Of a DNA stretch of 64,000 nucleotides, positions 36,361 to 44,682 are shown piece by piece. Position numbers and translations under genes: made by a program. The notes beneath the pieces were generated by a model. The model saw only the letters and a list, made by a program, of their open reading frames with translations, did not search any database and was not told where the DNA came from. The DNA is from Serratia marcescens. GTDB taxonomy: Bacteria; Pseudomonadota; Gammaproteobacteria; Enterobacterales; Enterobacteriaceae. Every line of letters begins with the position of its first letter. The stretch's first letter is position 1. The stretch lies in assembly GCF_006715005.1 (NCBI RefSeq), contig NZ_VFMJ01000001.1, positions 2,046,001-2,110,000 on the forward strand, written 5' to 3'.

Positions 36361-37534
36361 TTTCTCGACCCCGATCGACCGCCACGGCACCTGGTGCACC
36401 CAGTGGGACTATATCGCCGATCGTTTCGGCAGCGCCGACCTGCTGCCGTTTACCATCTCCGATATGGATTTCGCCACCGCGCCGTGCATCCTCGAGGCGT
36501 TGCAGCAGCGCCTGCAGCACGGCGTGCTGGGCTACAGCCGCTGGCAGCATGAGGATTTTCTCAGCGCGCTGCGCCACTGGTATCAGCAACGTTTCAATGC
36601 CGCCATCGACACCGCAACGGCGGTGTACGGCCCTTCCGTTATCTACATGGCGGCGCAGCTGATCCGCCAATGGTCGGTACCGGGCGACTATGTGGTGACC
36701 CATACCCCGGCCTATGATGCTTTCTACAAGGTGATCCTCGCCAACCAGCGCCAGCTGCTGGCCTGTCCGCTGCACAAGGCCGGCGACGACTGGCGCTGCG
36801 ACATGGCGCATCTCGAAGCGCTGCTGGCGCGACCGCAGACCAAGATCCTGCTGCTGTGCAGCCCGCATAACCCCACCGGCAAAGTGTGGCGCCGCGACGA
36901 GCTGCAGCAGATGGCCGAACTGTGCGAGCGCCATGACGTGCGCGTGATCAGCGATGAAATCCACATGGATATGGTCTGGGGTGAACACCACCATACGCCG
37001 TGGAGCCAGGTGGCGAGCGGCACCTGGGCCTTGCTGACCTCCGGCTCCAAGAGTTTCAACATTCCGGCGCTAACCGGTGCCTACGGCTTTATCAGCGACG
37101 ATGCCAGCCGCGAAGCCTACTTCCAACAGCTCAAAGCCCGCGACGGCCTCTCCTCGCCGGCGGTGCTGGCGGTCGCCGCGCACGTGGCCGCCTATCGTCA
37201 CGGCGAACCCTGGCTGGACGCCCTGCGCGACTACCTGCAGGATAATCTGACCTACGTCGCCGAGCGGCTGGAGCAGGCGTTTCCCGCGCTGGGCTGGCGC
37301 CCGCCGCAGGCCACCTACCTGGCCTGGATCGATCTGCGGCCGCTGGCCGTTGACGATCGGGCGCTGCAGCAGGTGCTGATCGAGCGTGAAAAGGTGGCGA
37401 TTATGCCGGGCTTTACCTACGGCGAGGAGGGCCGCGGGTTCCTGCGCCTCAACGTCGGCTGCCCGCGCAGCAAGCTGGAGGCCGGCATGGACAAGCTGAT
37501 CGCCGGATTGAGGTTGGTGCTGGACGAGCAATAG
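36353..37534 (+). CDS. malY: PLP-dependent C-S lyase MalY
   Basis: A 393-residue fold-type I PLP enzyme (E. coli MalY 390). The Schiff-base lysine is Lys233 in SGSKSFNIP. Substrate and cofactor motifs are CSPHNPTGKVW (about 164-174), ISDEIHMD and the Arg in FLRLNVGCPR near the end. It has cystathionine beta-lyase activity and in E. coli also represses the maltose regulon by binding MalT. The start overlaps malX by 8 bases. It closes the operon. Confidence 0.95.
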   Translation: MFDFSTPIDRHGTWCTQWDYIADRFGSADLLPFTISDMDFATAPCILEALQQRLQHGVLGYSRWQHEDFLSALRHWYQQRFNAAIDTATAVYGPSVIYMAAQLIRQWSVPGDYVVTHTPAYDAFYKVILANQRQLLACPLHKAGDDWRCDMAHLEALLARPQTKILLLCSPHNPTGKVWRRDELQQMAELCERHDVRVISDEIHMDMVWGEHHHTPWSQVASGTWALLTSGSKSFNIPALTGAYGFISDDASREAYFQQLKARDGLSSPAVLAVAAHVAAYRHGEPWLDALRDYLQDNLTYVAERLEQAFPALGWRPPQATYLAWIDLRPLAVDDRALQQVLIEREKVAIMPGFTYGEEGRGFLRLNVGCPRSKLEAGMDKLIAGLRLVLDEQ

Positions 37535-37566
37535 CGCGACGGGGCGAGCCTCTGCCCGCCCCTGCG

Positions 37567-37935
37567 TTACGCCTGAACAGACGGGATCTCCTCCAGACGA
37601 CGATAAACCGTCAATCCCCACTCGTTGGCCAGCCGCACGTCGTTATCGGCCCCCGCAGACGCCCCTTCGATGCGATACACTGCCTGACACTGCGCAATCA
37701 GCCGATGCGCCACCGGGTAAAGAAACGCCTCGCTCACCGCATCGCCAACCTGAGTGGAGCCCGCCGCCGCCGCCAAAGGCAGCGCCAGCCACTCGCCGAT
37801 CACCGGCACGTGCCCCCGCTGGTAAACCGCCAACGCCGCCTGTTCCAGGCGCGCCAGATTGGCGGCGATACGCTGCGGATCGCCATCGGTGCCGCTGCGA
37901 TAGGGACCGGCGATCAAGATTTGTTGTGCTTTCAT
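37567..37935 (-). CDS. DUF4406/nucleoside deoxyribosyltransferase-like protein
   Basis: A 122-residue protein with the start MKAQQILIAGPYRSGTDGDP, a GPY/F loop near residues 9-11 as in the nucleoside 2-deoxyribosyltransferase superfamily, then NLARLEQAALAVYQRGHVPV and a short acidic end. The GPY-like loop and the conserved-looking E in VIGEWLALP suggest a nucleotide-sugar binding fold. The catalytic Glu of true transferases is not certain. Its ATG overlaps the stop of the upstream Nudix gene (ATGA, 37932-37935), so a two-gene operon is clear. Together they may process a modified nucleotide; this is inference. Confidence 0.62.
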   Translation of the reverse strand: MKAQQILIAGPYRSGTDGDPQRIAANLARLEQAALAVYQRGHVPVIGEWLALPLAAAAGSTQVGDAVSEAFLYPVAHRLIAQCQAVYRIEGASAGADNDVRLANEWGLTVYRRLEEIPSVQA

Positions 37936-38528
37936 CGTTCTTCCTCCAACGTCCGGTTCAAGGCGACAAACTGCAGCAGCATGATGGTCTTGGCATCAAC
38001 GATCGTGCCCTGGCGAATCGCCTGCAGGGCTTGCGCCAGCGGCAGCTCGAGCACCTCCAGATCCTCCCCCTCAGCCGCCACCCCGCCGCCCTCGTTGATG
38101 CGATCGCCCGCCTGATATTCGCCGACGAAAAAGTGCAGCTTCTCGGTGACCGAGCCTGGGCTCATATAGGCTTCGAACACCTTTTCCACGCTCTGCACGA
38201 AATAGCCGGTTTCTTCTTCCGCTTCGGCGCGAATGCGCGCCTCCGGCGACGCGTTGTCCAGCAACCCGGCGGCAGCCTCAATCAACATGCCGTCATGGCC
38301 GTTGACGAAGACCGGAAAACGGAACTGGCGCGTCAGAATCACCGTTTGCGCCTGCCGGTTGAACAGCAAAATGACCGCGCCATCACCGCGATCGTAGGTC
38401 TCGCGACTTTGCCGCTGCCAGACGCCGTCGCGCCGCAGAAAATCAAAGGTGGTTTTTTTCAGCAGGTACCAGTCATCGGACAACACCCGGGTTTCGACAA
38501 TGCGAACCCTGTCTTTGGTGGCTATCAT
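37932..38528 (-). CDS. Nudix hydrolase, NudK (GDP-mannose pyrophosphatase)-like
   Basis: A 198-residue Nudix protein. The Nudix box spans about residues 88-110 (GLLDNASPEARIRAEAEEET), with the catalytic REUXEEXGU part. Nearby YDRGDGAVILLFNRQAQTVI and MSPGSVTEKLHFFVGEY match the NudK/YffH group, which cleaves GDP-mannose and other nucleoside diphosphate sugars. ATG 38528 starts MIATKDRVRIVET. It is divergent from the DeoR regulator and coupled to the DUF4406 gene. The promoter and CGTGYA repeats in the 97-bp gap suggest control by that regulator. Substrate is by family analogy. Confidence 0.85.
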   Translation of the reverse strand: MIATKDRVRIVETRVLSDDWYLLKKTTFDFLRRDGVWQRQSRETYDRGDGAVILLFNRQAQTVILTRQFRFPVFVNGHDGMLIEAAAGLLDNASPEARIRAEAEEETGYFVQSVEKVFEAYMSPGSVTEKLHFFVGEYQAGDRINEGGGVAAEGEDLEVLELPLAQALQAIRQGTIVDAKTIMLLQFVALNRTLEEER

Positions 38529-38557
38529 CGGTTTACTCCGCCAGAGGAAGGAAATTG

Positions 38558-38587
38558 ATACTATCGTGCAGTTTCGTGTATGATCAA
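38558..38587 (-). promoter_or_regulatory. Promoter of the Nudix-DUF4406 operon
   Basis: Minus strand: TTGATC (38587-38582), 18-bp spacer, TAGTAT (38563-38558). Two CGTGYA repeats lie inside the spacer. Confidence 0.6.
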
Positions 38588-38600
38588 GATATTTCGTGCA
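38565..38600 (+). repeat. Three helically phased CGTGYA operator repeats
   Basis: CGTGCA (38565), CGTGTA (38575) and CGTGCA (38595) are direct repeats, each preceded by T-rich bases (TAT or TTT). Their offsets are 10 and 20 bp, one and two helical turns, so all face the same side of the DNA. DeoR-family repressors use such direct repeats. Confidence 0.65.
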
Positions 38601-38625
38601 AACCAAATTTGAGAGGAACATGGCC

Positions 38626-39381
38626 ATGTTGACCAGCCAGCGCAAGAAAATCATTCTGGAAAAACTGGCTCAGGACGGCCAGGTATTGGCCAAGCAGCTC
38701 AGCGAAATGTTCGGGCTGTCGGAAGATACTGTCCGGCGCGATTTGCGCGAACTGGACGCCGAGGGGTTGCTGCAGCGGGTGCATGGCGGCGCCCTGCCGG
38801 TTTCTTCCGCCATTGCCAGCTTTGCCGAACGCAATCAGTTGGAATCCGGCGCCAAACGCGCGATCGCCAAAGCGGCAGCTGCGCTGATCGCCCCCGGCCA
38901 GGTAGTGATTATCGACGGTGGCACCACCTCTGCAGAGCTGGTCAGGCAGTTGCCGCTCAACCTGAACGCCACCATCGTCACCCACAGCCCCAGCGTCGCC
39001 GTGGGCCTGGTCGATCACCCCACGGTCGAGGTGATCCTGATCGGCGGCCGGCTGTACAAGCATTCGATCGTTAGCGTCGGCGCCGCCGCGGTGGAAGCGA
39101 TGTCGCATATTCGCGCCGATCTCTATTTTATGGGCGTGACCGGCGTGCACCCCACTGCAGGGCTGAGTACCGGCGATCTGGAAGAGGCCTACATCAAACG
39201 CGCGCTGGCGGCCCGCGCGGCGGAAACCGTGGTGCTGGCCTCCGCCGCCAAGCTTAACGCCGCCTCGCAGTATGCGATCGGTGACATTACGCTGGCGCAT
39301 ACCATCATCGTTGAACGCGCCACCGACGACGCATTGATCGCGCCGTTGCAGCAGGCGGGCGTCAGCGTGTTGAAAGCCTGA
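38626..39381 (+). CDS. DeoR/GlpR family sugar-phosphate-responsive regulator
   Basis: A 251-residue regulator. The DeoR helix-turn-helix is VLAKQLSEMFGLSEDTVRRD (about residues 18-37) followed by ELDAEGLLQRVHGGALP. The C-terminal sugar-phosphate sensor has VVIIDGGTTSAELVRQLP, typical of the phosphosugar-binding loop. GAGAGGA ends 8 bases before ATG 38626; ATG 38620 is also in frame but only 2 bases from it. It is divergent from the Nudix operon and likely represses it and itself. The inducing sugar phosphate is unknown. Confidence 0.87.
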   Translation: MLTSQRKKIILEKLAQDGQVLAKQLSEMFGLSEDTVRRDLRELDAEGLLQRVHGGALPVSSAIASFAERNQLESGAKRAIAKAAAALIAPGQVVIIDGGTTSAELVRQLPLNLNATIVTHSPSVAVGLVDHPTVEVILIGGRLYKHSIVSVGAAAVEAMSHIRADLYFMGVTGVHPTAGLSTGDLEEAYIKRALAARAAETVVLASAAKLNAASQYAIGDITLAHTIIVERATDDALIAPLQQAGVSVLKA

Positions 39382-39517
39382 TTCACGGCGATAATGCGAC
39401 ATACCTCGCATTATTTGTGATTCACATCACTTTTTTATGCAACGAGATGGCAAGTTTCATTCATTTGTTTTTATACTGTTCTGCACTTTACCTACGATAA
39501 ATTAGCGAGTGCCCAGC

Positions 39518-40516
39518 ATGATCGATCCCCGCCTACCGCTTACCGACATTCACCGCCATCTTGACGGCAACATCCGCGCGCAGACCATTCTCGACCTCGG
39601 TCGCCAGTTCAATCTCGCCCTGCCGGCCAACGATTTGGAGAGCCTGCGCCCGCACGTGCAGATCACCCATGCCGAACCGGATCTGGTCAGCTTCCTGCAG
39701 AAACTGGACTGGGGCGTAGCGGTGCTGGGCGATCTGGACGCCTGCCGCCGGGTGGCTTACGAAAACGTCGAGGACGCCGCCAACGCCGGCCTGCACTATG
39801 CCGAGCTGCGTTTCTCCCCTTACTACATGGCGATGAAGCATCAACTGCCGGTCGCCGGCGTGGTGGAAGCGGTGATCGACGGGATCCGCTCGGGCTGCCG
39901 CGATCGTGACATCGACATTCGCCTGATCGGCATCATGAGCCGCACCTTCGGCGAGGCCGCCTGTCTGCAGGAACTGGAAGGATTACTGGCGCACCGCGAC
40001 GGCATTACCGCGCTGGATTTGGCGGGCGATGAGCTGGGCTTCCCCGGCAGCCTGTTCCTCAGCCACTTCAACCGCGCCCGCGACGCCGGCCTGCGCATCA
40101 CCGTGCACGCGGGCGAAGCCGCCGGCCCGGAAAGCATCTGGCAGGCGATCCGCGAGCTGGGCGCCGAACGTATCGGCCACGGGGTGAAAGCGGTCGAAGA
40201 CCCGGCGCTGATGGACTTCCTGGCGGAACACGGCATCGGTATCGAATCCTGCCTGACCTCCAACATCCAGACCAGCACCGTGCCGTCGCTGGCGCAGCAT
40301 CCGCTGGCCACCTTCCTGCGCCACGGCGTGCTGGCGTCGATCAACACCGACGATCCGGCGGTTCAGGGCATCGAGATCGAGCATGAATACCGCGTCGCCG
40401 CGCCGCAGGCCGGGCTAACGCCGGAAGAAATCCGCACCGCGCAGGAAAATGGCCTGAAGCTGGCCTTCCTCAGCGAACAGGAAAAACAGGCGCTGCGCGC
40501 CAAAGTGCAGGGCTAA
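39518..40516 (+). CDS. add: Adenosine deaminase Add
   Basis: A 332-residue zinc enzyme (E. coli Add 333) that converts adenosine and deoxyadenosine to inosines. The metal motif is H12-R-H14 in [10 protein letters not shown], the catalytic Glu follows in [12 protein letters not shown] (about residues 197-208), with His in RIGHGVKA and the metal Asp-Asp in [14 protein letters not shown] 39518 matches E. coli; an in-frame GTG lies 9 bases upstream. No clear ribosome site is seen, only GCGAG at 39505. It stands in malXY-add order as in E. coli, with three extra genes between malY and add. Confidence 0.96.
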   Translation: MIDPRLPLTDIHRHLDGNIRAQTILDLGRQFNLALPANDLESLRPHVQITHAEPDLVSFLQKLDWGVAVLGDLDACRRVAYENVEDAANAGLHYAELRFSPYYMAMKHQLPVAGVVEAVIDGIRSGCRDRDIDIRLIGIMSRTFGEAACLQELEGLLAHRDGITALDLAGDELGFPGSLFLSHFNRARDAGLRITVHAGEAAGPESIWQAIRELGAERIGHGVKAVEDPALMDFLAEHGIGIESCLTSNIQTSTVPSLAQHPLATFLRHGVLASINTDDPAVQGIEIEHEYRVAAPQAGLTPEEIRTAQENGLKLAFLSEQEKQALRAKVQG

Positions 40517-40524
40517 ATCTCCCC

Positions 40525-40550
40525 AAGGCGCCAAACGGCGCCTTCTTCTC
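40525..40550 (+). terminator. Terminator after add
   Basis: Perfect 8-bp stem AAGGCGCC / GGCGCCTT with loop AAAC, followed by CTTCTC. The T-run is broken, so it may be weak. Confidence 0.6.
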
Positions 40551-40627
40551 ATCCCCCATATTCTTCCGCCTGCTCGTCTTTAACACTGTTTTCACCCCAT
40601 CGCTCTGCTGCAAGAGAGGAATTCCGC

Positions 40628-41173
40628 ATGTCTGACAAACTGCGCCGCATCGTGCTGACCGGCGGCCCGGGTTCGGGCAAAAGCACGCTCATCGACGTTC
40701 TTCATCGCCGTGGTTACCCACACTCCCTGGAGGCGGGCCGGGCGATTATTCAGGATCAGGTGAGTATTGGGGGCAATGCGCTACCGTGGGGCGATCGTCA
40801 GGCTTTCGCCGAGCGGATGCTCGATTGGGAACTGCATTCATGGCACGAAGCGACGGGGGCAACATGCTGGTTCTTCGATCGCGGGCTGCCGGATATCGCC
40901 GGTTACCTGACGCTGTGCGGATTATCGATCCCCGCCCCCTTAACGGCGGCGATCGACGCCTTTCGCTATACCGATACGGTGTTCATCGCCCCGCCGTGGC
41001 GAGCGATTTATGCGCAGGACAGCGAGAGAAAACAATCTTTCGCCGAAGCCGAGCAGACCTATCGGGCGATGGTGACCACCTATCGCCGTTATGGCTATCG
41101 GCTGCAAGAACTGCCGCGCGCTTCACCCGACGAGCGCGCCGACTTTCTGCTCGACGCGCTGAGCCACCGTTAG
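40628..41173 (+). CDS. AAA/NTPase family protein (AAA_28, kinase-like)
   Basis: A 181-residue P-loop protein. Walker A is LTGGPGSGKST at residues 10-20; the middle has CWFFDRGLPDIAGYL (about 80-94), whose Asp-Arg-Gly is typical of the AAA_28 group of small predicted kinases/NTPases, and an acidic C-terminal helix. It is not one of the standard dNMP or gluconate kinases, although the FDRGLPD element resembles that of deoxynucleoside or shikimate-like kinases. AGAGGAATTCCGC precedes ATG 40628. The gene is absent from this position in E. coli. Substrate unknown. Confidence 0.75.
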   Translation: MSDKLRRIVLTGGPGSGKSTLIDVLHRRGYPHSLEAGRAIIQDQVSIGGNALPWGDRQAFAERMLDWELHSWHEATGATCWFFDRGLPDIAGYLTLCGLSIPAPLTAAIDAFRYTDTVFIAPPWRAIYAQDSERKQSFAEAEQTYRAMVTTYRRYGYRLQELPRASPDERADFLLDALSHR

Positions 41174-41184
41174 CGGCCTGCGGC

Positions 41185-42189
41185 CTATTTGGCCACCAGC
41201 GCCTCCGCTTCGGCCCGCTGTTTAGCGGTTTTACGCGCATAGCGCTGCGCCAGCACCGCGCACACCATCAGCTGCACCTGGTGGAAAATCATCAGCGGCA
41301 GCACCATGGCGCCCACCGCAGCAGCCGGGAACAGCACGTTGGCCATCGGAATGCCGTTCGCCAGGCTCTTTTTCGAGCCGCAGAAGACGATGGTGATCTC
41401 ATCGGCGGTGTTGAAGCCCAGCCAGCGCGCCGCATAGGTGTTGATCACCAGCACCACCGTCAGCAGCACCAGCGACATCACCAGGATGGTCAGCAGCGAC
41501 CAGCCGTCGATGCGATGCCAAATCCCTTCCACCACCGCCGCGCTGAACGCGGTATACACCACCAGCAGGATCGACGAACGGTCAGTCAGGTTGATCAGTT
41601 TGCGATGACGGTCGATCCACTTGCCGATCAGCGGCCGCGCCAGGTGACCGACCACAAATGGCACCATCAATTGCAGAATGATCGAACCGATGGCGTGCAA
41701 TACGTCGGTATTGCCGCCCTGGGTATGCATCAATGCGCCCACCAGCAGCGGCGACAGGAACACGCCGAGAATGCTCGACGCCGAGGCGCTGCAGATCGCC
41801 GCCGCCACGTTGCCGCCCGCCGCCGAAGTAAAGGCGATGGCCGATTGCACCGTGGCCGGCAGCGCGCACAGGTAGAGGAAGCCGAGATAGACCGTCGGCG
41901 TCATGATGCCCGGCACCAGCAGGTTCATCGCCAGCCCGAGCAGCGGGAACAGCGCAAAGGTGCTGAGGAACACCAGCAGGTGCAGCTTCCAGTGACTCAT
42001 GCCGGCGACGATCGCCTCGCGCGACAGCTTGGCGCCGTGCATAAAGAACAGCAGCGCGATGGCGGCGGTGGTCAGGTGTTCAAAGAAGGTTTTCCAGATG
42101 CCTTCGCAGGGGAACAGCGAGGCGACGATCACCACCAAAATCAGAACCAGCAAAAATTTATCAATGCGCAAACGCTGCAACCAAGACAT
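41185..42189 (-). CDS. yfeH: Bile acid:sodium symporter family protein YfeH
   Basis: A 334-residue inner-membrane protein with about 10 hydrophobic segments, of the BASS/SBF family. Long blocks match E. coli YfeH from memory: LTTAAIALLFFMHGAKLSRE (about residues 39-58), LPATVQSAIAFTSAAGGNVA and EITIVFCGSKKSLANGIPMA. Bacterial members move organic anions with sodium; the true substrate of YfeH is unknown. It converges on the AAA gene with an 11-bp gap. Its position beside ydgJ is not the E. coli one, so this is a relocated or extra copy. Confidence 0.88.
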   Translation of the reverse strand: MSWLQRLRIDKFLLVLILVVIVASLFPCEGIWKTFFEHLTTAAIALLFFMHGAKLSREAIVAGMSHWKLHLLVFLSTFALFPLLGLAMNLLVPGIMTPTVYLGFLYLCALPATVQSAIAFTSAAGGNVAAAICSASASSILGVFLSPLLVGALMHTQGGNTDVLHAIGSIILQLMVPFVVGHLARPLIGKWIDRHRKLINLTDRSSILLVVYTAFSAAVVEGIWHRIDGWSLLTILVMSLVLLTVVLVINTYAARWLGFNTADEITIVFCGSKKSLANGIPMANVLFPAAAVGAMVLPLMIFHQVQLMVCAVLAQRYARKTAKQRAEAEALVAK

Positions 42190-42218
42190 GAAACGGATTT
42201 CCTTGCACGTAAAGTCGT

Positions 42219-42243
42219 AAAAAGGCCCGACGTTGCGCCGGGC
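42219..42243 (-). terminator. Rho-independent terminator of ydgJ
   Basis: Minus strand: GCCCG / CGGGC stem (42225-42243, 9-base loop) with an extra G-C beside it, followed by TTTTT. It lies between ydgJ and yfeH. Confidence 0.75.
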
Positions 42244-42261
42244 ACAGAGAAATGAACGGGA

Positions 42262-43302
42262 TCAGACCACCGGCAGCGCCTGCTGCAGCCGGGCCGATTC
42301 CAGCCCCAGTTCGATCAATGCCATCACCGCAATGGCGTCGGCGGCCGGCACCGGGTTTTCGCCTGTGCCGGCGATCGCGTCGCGCACCGCGGCGTAATAA
42401 GCCGGGTAGTTGCCGGGAATGTTGAGCAGCGGTTGCTCCGCCAGCAGATCTCCACGTGACAGCGTCACCACTCCATCGCGCATGTCATAGCCCCAGTCGG
42501 CCTGCGGCAGGCGCTCGCCGGCCTTCAGCCGGTCTTCCTGCGGATCCAGACCGTATTTGACATAGCTGCCGCGGGTGCCGTGCACCACGTAGCGCGGGCT
42601 CTCTGCCGCCACCAGCATGCTGGCGTGCAGCACCACACGGCGATCGCCATAGCTCAGCAGCGCGTGGAAATAATCCACCGCCTGCGCCCCCGGCCGCAGC
42701 TCCCCCAGATCGACGAACAGTCGCTCGGGTTTGCCGAAGAGTTGCAGCGCCTGATCGAGCAGATGCGGCCCCAAATCGAACCAGATGCCGCTGCCGACGC
42801 CGCCCTGTTCGCGCCAACGCTGGCGCACCTGCGGCCGGTAGCGATCGAAATGCGACTCGAAATAGACCACCTCGCCCAGCGAACCGTCGTTCAGCAATGC
42901 TTTAAGGGTGAGGAAATCACTGTCCCAGCGGCGCTTGTGGAACACCGACAGCAGTAAACCACTCTGCTGCGCCTGCTGTTGCAGCGCCTGTGCTTGTGAC
43001 AATGTCACGGTAAACGGTTTATCCACCACCACGTGCTTGCCGGCGGCCAACGCCTGCTGCGCCAGCGGGAAATGGGTATCGTTGGGGGTAGGAATTACGA
43101 TCAGATCGAGGGCCGGATCGGCGAACAGCGCCTGCGCATCACCCACCACCGTCATCGACGGCCAATCGGCGTGCACTTTGCCGGCATCGCTGCTGGAGAC
43201 GGCGGCCAGCTCCAGCCCCGGCGTACCGGCGATCAGCGGCGCATGAAAGGTTTTGCCGGCGTAGCCGTAACCGACCAGCCCGACACGAATTTTCTCAGCC
43301 AT
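42262..43302 (-). CDS. ydgJ: Gfo/Idh/MocA-family oxidoreductase YdgJ
   Basis: A 346-residue NAD(P)-binding oxidoreductase, the same length as E. coli YdgJ. The Rossmann motif GLVGYGYAGKTFH is near residues 7-19; the EKP-type motif is KHVVVDKPFTVTLSQAQAL (about 93-111), and HKRRWDSDFLTLK follows. ATG 43302 has AGAGGAAA upstream. The family acts on sugars or inositols; the YdgJ substrate is unknown. E. coli has blr and cnu between ydgJ and ydgK; neither is visible here. Confidence 0.92.
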   Translation of the reverse strand: MAEKIRVGLVGYGYAGKTFHAPLIAGTPGLELAAVSSSDAGKVHADWPSMTVVGDAQALFADPALDLIVIPTPNDTHFPLAQQALAAGKHVVVDKPFTVTLSQAQALQQQAQQSGLLLSVFHKRRWDSDFLTLKALLNDGSLGEVVYFESHFDRYRPQVRQRWREQGGVGSGIWFDLGPHLLDQALQLFGKPERLFVDLGELRPGAQAVDYFHALLSYGDRRVVLHASMLVAAESPRYVVHGTRGSYVKYGLDPQEDRLKAGERLPQADWGYDMRDGVVTLSRGDLLAEQPLLNIPGNYPAYYAAVRDAIAGTGENPVPAADAIAVMALIELGLESARLQQALPVV

Positions 43303-43524
43303 GGGATTTCCTCTTGCTGGCTCACGACAGACCCTTTCGATTTGACACCATGCGGCCGGATGGAACAAGAAGTAAATAAGATGTTAATTCGACGCAGGGC
43401 CGGCGTAGCCAAACGTGCGGCCCGGCGTCGCGATGCCGGGCTATCCGCTTGATAGGGATGACGAAGCCTATATTACCCGCTAAGCTATGCCGCCTGTGAT
43501 CCCCGTTTCAATCAGGAAGCCTTT

Positions 43525-43965
43525 ATGTCTCAAGCTGAATACACTCGTATCGGCGGTTGGTTGCTGGCCCCGTTGGCCTATCTGATCGTCACCCTGCTCA
43601 GCGCCAGTCTGATGCTGCTCCTGTACGCCATGGCGATCTTCATGCCCGAGTCGCGCGACTATCTGTTGACCAACGCCCAGGCATTTACCCTGCAATGGTA
43701 CTTTTCGGTGCTGACCACGCTCTTGATGTGGTGCTTCACCCTGTGGCTGGTGTTTTTGTTTTGCCAGCGTTCGCAGCGCTTCCCCAAGCTGTTCTTGTTA
43801 TGGCTGCTGATCACGGTAATTCTGGCGGTGAAAGCCTTCGCCTTCGCGCCGGTGCCGGATGAAGTGGCGGTGCGCAGCCTCGGCTGGCCGCTGCTGATGG
43901 CGGCGCTGCTGGTGCCTTACATCAAGCGTTCGCAGCGGGTCAAAGGGACCTTTACCGAACGTTAA
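43525..43965 (+). CDS. ydgK: DUF2569 inner-membrane protein YdgK
   Basis: A 146-residue protein with four hydrophobic segments (about residues 10-37, 60-80, 88-106 and 115-130), E. coli YdgK 136. It starts MSQAEYTRIGGWLLAPLAYL, the DUF2569 entry with the conserved GGWL. AGGAAG is at 43516-43521. Function unknown. It lies directly before rsxA, with the same orientation as in E. coli, and a terminator-like hairpin in the 135-bp gap may separate the transcripts. Confidence 0.9.
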   Translation: MSQAEYTRIGGWLLAPLAYLIVTLLSASLMLLLYAMAIFMPESRDYLLTNAQAFTLQWYFSVLTTLLMWCFTLWLVFLFCQRSQRFPKLFLLWLLITVILAVKAFAFAPVPDEVAVRSLGWPLLMAALLVPYIKRSQRVKGTFTER

Positions 43966-44021
43966 AGGGAGTTGCAGCACGTTTTATTGGGTGATTTGTG
44001 TAAATTTTCGCCAAAAAAGGC

Positions 44022-44030
44022 AATACCCCT
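44022..44030 (+). repeat. AATACCCCT element upstream of rsxA (copy 1)
   Basis: Part of AAAAAAGGCAATACCCCT, 71 bases before rsxA. A near-identical AAAAGGCGAATACCCCT occurs 123 bases before rsxD (copy 2). The common core is 9 bases plus an AAAAGGC. Confidence 0.5.
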
Positions 44031-44052
44031 GCGATTCATATGTTGTCGTCCG

Positions 44053-44090
44053 GCCGCCGATTCCCGATAATAGGCGGCTTTTATTTTTTT
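44053..44090 (+). terminator. Terminator-like hairpin just before rsxA
   Basis: GCCGCC (44053-44058), 14-base loop, GGCGGC (44073-44078) and TTTTATTTTTTT. The T-run ends 10 bases before the rsxA ATG and touches the AGG at 44091. It could end ydgK transcription or attenuate rsx. Confidence 0.65.
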
Positions 44091-44100
44091 AGGCATCACA

Positions 44101-44682
44101 ATGACCGAATACCTGCTCCTGTTTGTCGGCACCGTACTGGTGAACAACTTCGTTCTGGTGAAGTTTCTTGGCCTGTGCCCGTTCCTCGGCGTTTCCAAGA
44201 AGCTGGAAAGCGCCATCGGCATGGGAATGGCCACCACCTTCGTTATGACGCTGGCCTCCGTCAGCGCCTGGGTGATCAACACCTTTATTCTGGTTCCGCT
44301 GGATCTGGTGTATCTGCGCACGCTCTCCTTCATTCTGGTGATCGCCGTCGTCGTGCAGTTCACCGAAATGGTGGTGCGCAAAACCAGCCCGGCACTCTAC
44401 CGCCTGCTGGGTATCTTCCTGCCGCTGATCACCACCAACTGTGCGGTGCTGGGCGTGGCGTTGCTTAACGTCAACCTCGGCTATAACTTCCTGCAGTCCG
44501 CCGTTTACGGCTTCAGCGCCGCCGCCGGTTTCTCGCTGGTCATGGTGCTGTTCGCCGCCATTCGCGAACGTCTGGCGGTCGCCGACGTCCCGGCGCCGTT
44601 CCGCGGCTCCTCAATCGCGCTGATCACCGCCGGGCTGATGTCGCTGGCCTTTATGGGCTTTACCGGGCTGGTGAAATTCTAA
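44101..44682 (+). CDS. rsxA: Electron transport complex subunit RsxA
   Basis: A 193-residue inner-membrane subunit with six helices, identical in length to E. coli RsxA. The Rsx (Rnf-type) complex passes electrons from NAD(P)H to reduce oxidised SoxR's [2Fe-2S] clusters. It starts [20 protein letters not shown] and contains [14 protein letters not shown] and [13 protein letters not shown], where the two Cys hold the [2Fe-2S] cluster shared with RsxE. The start is ATG 44101. Its TAA overlaps the rsxB ATG (TAATG), so coupled translation is expected. Confidence 0.95.
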   Translation: MTEYLLLFVGTVLVNNFVLVKFLGLCPFLGVSKKLESAIGMGMATTFVMTLASVSAWVINTFILVPLDLVYLRTLSFILVIAVVVQFTEMVVRKTSPALYRLLGIFLPLITTNCAVLGVALLNVNLGYNFLQSAVYGFSAAAGFSLVMVLFAAIRERLAVADVPAPFRGSSIALITAGLMSLAFMGFTGLVKF

